From NCBI GenBank assembly GCA_041650595.1, contig JBAZKW010000032.1, positions 1-7,714 on the forward strand: a stretch of 7,714 nt of DNA. The letters run 5' to 3'. The position numbers and the translations under genes were made by a program. Source of the DNA: CALFCX01 sp041650595 (GTDB taxonomy: Bacteria > Margulisbacteria > WOR-1 > JAKLHX01). The notes beneath the pieces were generated by a model. It worked only from the letters and a program-made list of their open reading frames with translations. It was not told where the DNA came from and did not search any database. Positions within the stretch are counted from its first letter, which is position 1, and the number at the start of each line of letters is the position of its first letter. Shown here piece after piece: positions 5,456 through 7,714 of this stretch.

Positions 5456-5827
5456 TTATGGTTTGCTCCGTGCTTTTATTATTATACTACTTAATATTTT
5501 GGATATCTCCTCGGATTCTATGAGAAGACTTGATAATTCCTGAACATTTTGCTGATTTTTCAAAAGTTTTGATCTTTGAATAATATCAAGCCAGTAGGTG
5601 GTTTCTTTTGCTTCTTTTCTTGAAATACCTACCTTGCTAATGAATTCTTTTTTTGATATTGATCCGCTTGCCTCTTGCAAATTAGCGCCAACGGATGTCC
5701 CTGATCTGATCAATTGTTTTGCAATTTCTCTGCTAGCAATAGAATTGTCCATCTTACTGCAAAATCTTACTATTCTTACAGCAAATTCTTTTGTCCTCTC
5801 ACCTATATCAAAAATCTTGTCTGGCAT
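5456..5827 (-). CDS. Four-helix-bundle protein (23S rRNA intervening-sequence protein family)
   Basis: The product is 123 residues, the usual family length. The N-terminal KIFDIGERTKEFAVRIVRFC and the signature AKQLIRSGTSVGANLQEASG (36-55) are diagnostic. They are followed by SKKEFISKVGISRKEAKET and YWLDII, which make up the third helix. Family members form pentameric or multimeric four-helix bundles and are thought to bind nucleic acid; the diversity-generating-retroelement protein Avd shares this fold. Their cellular role is mostly unknown. ATG 5825-5827 is preferred, with a modest GGA upstream; a TTG at 5842 would add five residues. No reverse transcriptase or variable repeat accompanies it, so there is no DGR here. 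Confidence 0.9.
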   Translation of the reverse strand: MPDKIFDIGERTKEFAVRIVRFCSKMDNSIASREIAKQLIRSGTSVGANLQEASGSISKKEFISKVGISRKEAKETTYWLDIIQRSKLLKNQQNVQELSSLLIESEEISKILSSIIIKARSKP

Positions 5828-5854
5828 ATTTCCGGTTCCCAATTTGTAATTTGA

Positions 5855-5871
5855 AATTTGTAATTTTTAAT
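5855..5871 (-). repeat. Right inverted repeat of the cassette
   Basis: Perfect 17-bp partner of 5399-5415. A second copy of its AATTTGTAATT core lies just inside at 5841-5851. The repeat contains the stop codon of the neighbouring minus-strand membrane-protein gene (5867-5869). Confidence 0.7.
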
Positions 5872-6109
5872 TCATGTACGGTGGTAGCCACCATTGCGGT
5901 TTGAATATAAGAATGAATATGCCGTAAGAGAGGATTATGAGAATCACTAGAATATAGGCCCAGAAGCCTTTTGATGTGTTGTTGCCTTTGTTGAACCACA
6001 TGCCAAAAATAAAGGCAAAAATTGCAAGTATTATGAGGGACACGCCTTTGAATATAGGGCTCTGGCTCGCAAAAGTAATCAGTTTTACACTGGTCTCAAA
6101 ATTCAACAT
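5867..6109 (-). CDS. Small membrane protein with two transmembrane helices
   Basis: The product is 80 residues. Two clear hydrophobic helices lie at about 20-38 (FKGVSLIILAIFAFIFGMWF) and 50-69 (WAYILVILIILSYGIFILIF), joined by a short basic/polar loop NKGNNTSKG. There is no signal peptide and I recognise no family. The start ATG 6107-6109 has a good SD (ATGGAG, about 8 nt away) and a well-formed promoter, so the gene is credible. Its last codon and stop lie inside the right inverted repeat of the adjacent cassette, so the C-terminus may have been altered or shortened by the insertion. It is divergent from nadB, with 35 bp between the start codons. Confidence 0.7.
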   Translation of the reverse strand: MLNFETSVKLITFASQSPIFKGVSLIILAIFAFIFGMWFNKGNNTSKGFWAYILVILIILSYGIFILIFKPQWWLPPYMN

Positions 6110-6125
6110 GTGTTTTCTCCATAAC

Positions 6126-6134
6126 TGCTATAAT
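6126..6134 (+). promoter_or_regulatory. Extended -10 promoter of nadB
   Basis: TGCTATAAT combines a TG-n extension with a perfect TATAAT (6129-6134). No good -35 is seen, which extended -10 promoters tolerate. The start near 6141 is only about 4 nt before ATG 6145, and there is no SD. It overlaps the -10 of the opposite promoter base for base. Confidence 0.6.
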
Positions 6135-6158
6135 ACAACTAAATATGGAGATTTTCAA
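6129..6158 (-). promoter_or_regulatory. Promoter of the small membrane-protein gene
   Basis: On the minus strand, TTGAAA (plus 6153-6158) and TATTAT (plus 6130-6135) are separated by exactly 17 bp, each matching consensus at 5/6. Initiation near 6123 leaves a leader of about 13 nt containing the SD. The -35 box lies within the first codons of nadB. Confidence 0.6.
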
Positions 6159-7714
6159 ATCTGATTTTCTCATAGTGGGAGGCGGAATATCGGGCCTCAC
6201 CGCTTCTCTCGTTTGCGCGCAAAAAGGTTCCGTTACGCTGCTCACCAAAGGAAAAACGGAAGAAACCGCCACCGAAAAAGCTCAGGGAGGCATCGCGGTA
6301 GCTCTTGACAGCGTCAATGATTCTACCTCTTACCACCTCGAAGACACGCTGGAAGCCGGAGCCGGCCTTTGTGACAGACAGGCAGTTGAGGTGCTGGTCA
6401 AGGACGGGGTTGAACGCGTAAAAGAGCTGATAGAAATGGGTGCCGATTTTGACCGCACTCTTTCCGGTTTTGAGTTGAACATTGAAGGCGCTCACAGAAA
6501 GAGAAGGATATTGCATGCCGGAGACTACACCGGCAAAGAGATCGCCCGCACTCTTGCCGCGCGCGTCATAAAGAACAAAAATATCAAAATAAGGAACTTT
6601 ATTTTTGGCAAAGACCTGATAATAAAAGACGGCAGGTGTATAGGCGTATTTGCTTTTGATTCGGTAAAAGGGAAAAAAACCGCCTTTTTAGCTCCGGCAG
6701 TAATAATATCCACAGGCGGGATCTGCCAGATCTACAAATATACCACAAACCCTGAATTTGCGACCGGCGACGGAATGGCCATGGCATACAGGGCCGGAGC
6801 GGTACTGCGCGACATGGAATTTGTCCAGTTCCACCCTACCGCGCTGGTCCAGTTCAAAGGACTTGACGAAGAGATCGCTTTTCCGCAATTCCTTATATCG
6901 GAAGCCGTTCGCGGCGAAGGAGCTCTGCTTTTGAATAAAAATGGTGAGAGATTTATGGAAAAATATCACGCTCAGGCCGAACTCGCGCCGCGCGACATAG
7001 TTTCAAGAGCTATCTTCGGAGAGATGAAAAAGACCGATTCCGACCATGTACATCTGAACCTGTCAGGAATTGATCCTGAAAAGATAAAAAAGAGGTTCCC
7101 TACTATCTATAAGACCTGCAAAGAGGTAGGACTGGACCTCACCTGCGATGATATACCTGTAGCTCCCGCGGCGCATTATTTTATGGGCGGCATAAAGACA
7201 GACCTTGAAGGCCGCACCAATATCCCCGGCCTTTGGGCGGCCGGCGAAGCGATGTCTTCCGGTGTCCACGGCGCCAACCGCCTGGCAAGCAATTCTCTTC
7301 TTGAGGGCGTGGTTTTTGGCCGCCGCGCGGCTGAAAGTGCGTGTGGATATCTAAAAGCCCTCACCCCCAACCCCTCTCCCATAGGGAGAGGGGCGGTAAT
7401 GGCTCTGAACAGAGTTAAAGTATTAAGTAAGAGCGTGAAAGCCCAAGACATTAGTAAACTTAAGAACTTTATCAAAAGGCTTATGTGGGAGCATGTCGGG
7501 ATAATTAGAAGCGAGATATCATTGAACCAGGCCATGATAGAGCTGGAAAAACTTTCTGCAAAGCTTGATTTTGAACCTGAAAATAAAGACGAAGCCGAAT
7601 TGATAAATATGGTGCTTGTCGGCAGTCTGGTTACAAAAGCGGCTCTTGACCGGACCGAATCCCGCGGAGCGCATTATCGAACGGATTTTCCCAAAAGAAA
7701 CGATTCGGAATGGA
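6145..7714 (+). CDS. nadB: L-aspartate oxidase NadB (3' end beyond window)
   Basis: There are 523 codons with no stop before the window edge; E. coli NadB is about 540, so only the last residues are missing. NadB oxidises L-aspartate to iminoaspartate, which quinolinate synthase (NadA) converts to quinolinate for NAD synthesis; fumarate or oxygen reoxidises FAD. Visible are the FAD dinucleotide motif GGGISG (12-17), AQGGIAVA, RRILHAGDYTG, TGGICQIYKYTTNPEFATGDG, QFHPTAL with His230, RGEGALL, LAPRDIVSRAI with the likely catalytic Arg283, AAHYFMGG with His344 and HGANRLASNSLLEG (375-388) with Arg379. The C-terminal helical domain (MWEHVGIIR, ESRGAHYRTDFP) separates NadB from fumarate/succinate flavoproteins. 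Residues about 405-417 come from a palindromic repeat inserted in frame. No nadA or nadC is in the window. Confidence 0.95.
   Translation, partial: MEIFKSDFLIVGGGISGLTASLVCAQKGSVTLLTKGKTEETATEKAQGGIAVALDSVNDSTSYHLEDTLEAGAGLCDRQAVEVLVKDGVERVKELIEMGADFDRTLSGFELNIEGAHRKRRILHAGDYTGKEIARTLAARVIKNKNIKIRNFIFGKDLIIKDGRCIGVFAFDSVKGKKTAFLAPAVIISTGGICQIYKYTTNPEFATGDGMAMAYRAGAVLRDMEFVQFHPTALVQFKGLDEEIAFPQFLISEAVRGEGALLLNKNGERFMEKYHAQAELAPRDIVSRAIFGEMKKTDSDHVHLNLSGIDPEKIKKRFPTIYKTCKEVGLDLTCDDIPVAPAAHYFMGGIKTDLEGRTNIPGLWAAGEAMSSGVHGANRLASNSLLEGVVFGRRAAESACGYLKALTPNPSPIGRGAVMALNRVKVLSKSVKAQDISKLKNFIKRLMWEHVGIIRSEISLNQAMIELEKLSAKLDFEPENKDEAELINMVLVGSLVTKAALDRTESRGAHYRTDFPKRNDSEW
7358..7395. repeat. Palindromic repeat element inside nadB
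   Basis: CCCCTCTCCC (7371-7380) pairs perfectly over 10 bp with GGGAGAGGGG (7384-7393) around ATA, preceded by CCCTCACCCCCAA. The CCCTCACCC...CTCTCCC...GGGAGAGGG pattern is a REP-like palindrome I recognise from intergenic regions of many bacteria. Here it is read in frame as ALTPNPSPIGRGA, in the linker between the FAD domain and the C-terminal helical domain of NadB. Codons and residues there (Pro/Gly/Arg-rich) differ from the surrounding protein. Confidence 0.75.

Larger units (their letters stand above)
5399..5871 (-). mobile_element. Putative IVS-like cassette: four-helix-bundle gene between inverted repeats
   Basis: A perfect 17-bp inverted repeat (5399-5415 and 5855-5871, ATTAAAAATTACAAATT reading inward) brackets exactly one gene, that of a 23S rRNA intervening-sequence-type protein. 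Each side carries a further internal copy of the GTAATT/AATTAC unit. Genes of this family are known from intervening sequences in 23S rRNA and also occur free in genomes. The 473-bp unit looks like a free-standing version, placed between tRNA-Gln and a membrane-protein gene. TTCA occurs on both sides (5394-5397, 5871-5874), but 4 bp is too short to claim a target duplication. No transposase is present. Confidence 0.45.

Noticed and set aside
5399..5871. Diversity-generating retroelement (Avd-like gene)
   Set aside because: No reverse transcriptase, template repeat or variable repeat is present in the window.
7176..7535. Minus-strand open frame over nadB containing LPMGEGLGVR
   Set aside because: It is the reverse reading of nadB and the palindromic repeat; this peptide is a familiar false translation of such repeats.
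1..7714. CRISPR array
   Set aside because: No regularly spaced direct repeats of 20-40 bp are present on either strand.

Overview
The window looks like a piece of chromosome from a Gram-negative-type (two-membrane) bacterium. Several products carry signal peptides, two look like outer-membrane beta-barrels and one is a Spy/CpxP-type periplasmic protein. No gene fixes the phylum. Gene content and divergent sequences suggest a poorly sampled or uncultured lineage; that is a guess, not a finding.

Layout. Positions 1-398 hold the end of one unrecognised plus-strand gene and a small helical hypothetical gene. Positions 415-2911 hold two minus-strand operons for envelope proteins. The first has a Spy-like protein followed by a beta-barrel protein with a long charged tail. 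The second has a small barrel-like protein followed by a secreted Tyr/Trp-rich protein, and ends in a clear Rho-independent terminator. Next comes a solitary ribbon-helix-helix (RHH) regulator on the minus strand with a well-placed promoter and dyad. It is divergent from a tight plus-strand operon (3309-5204): a NifS/IscS-fold protein, a DsrE-family protein and TusA. A minus-strand tRNA-Gln(CUG) follows. After it lies a four-helix-bundle (23S rRNA intervening-sequence-type) gene bracketed by a perfect 17-bp inverted repeat, then a small two-helix membrane protein. Divergent from that gene is nadB (L-aspartate oxidase), which runs off the window end.

Most interesting point. The IscS-like protein keeps the catalytic cysteine and much of the PLP pocket. 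It has lost the Schiff-base lysine (Gln201 in its place), the neighbouring phosphate-contact His (Asn200) and the substrate-carboxylate Arg (Val350). It is co-transcribed with two cysteine sulfur carriers, so the operon may be a sulfur-relay module built on a pseudo-desulfurase rather than an ordinary desulfurase operon.

Other points: a palindromic repeat sits in frame inside nadB; nadB and the small membrane gene share one -10 region on opposite strands; and three operon-first genes have -10 boxes only 7-10 nt from the start codon, which suggests leaderless mRNAs.
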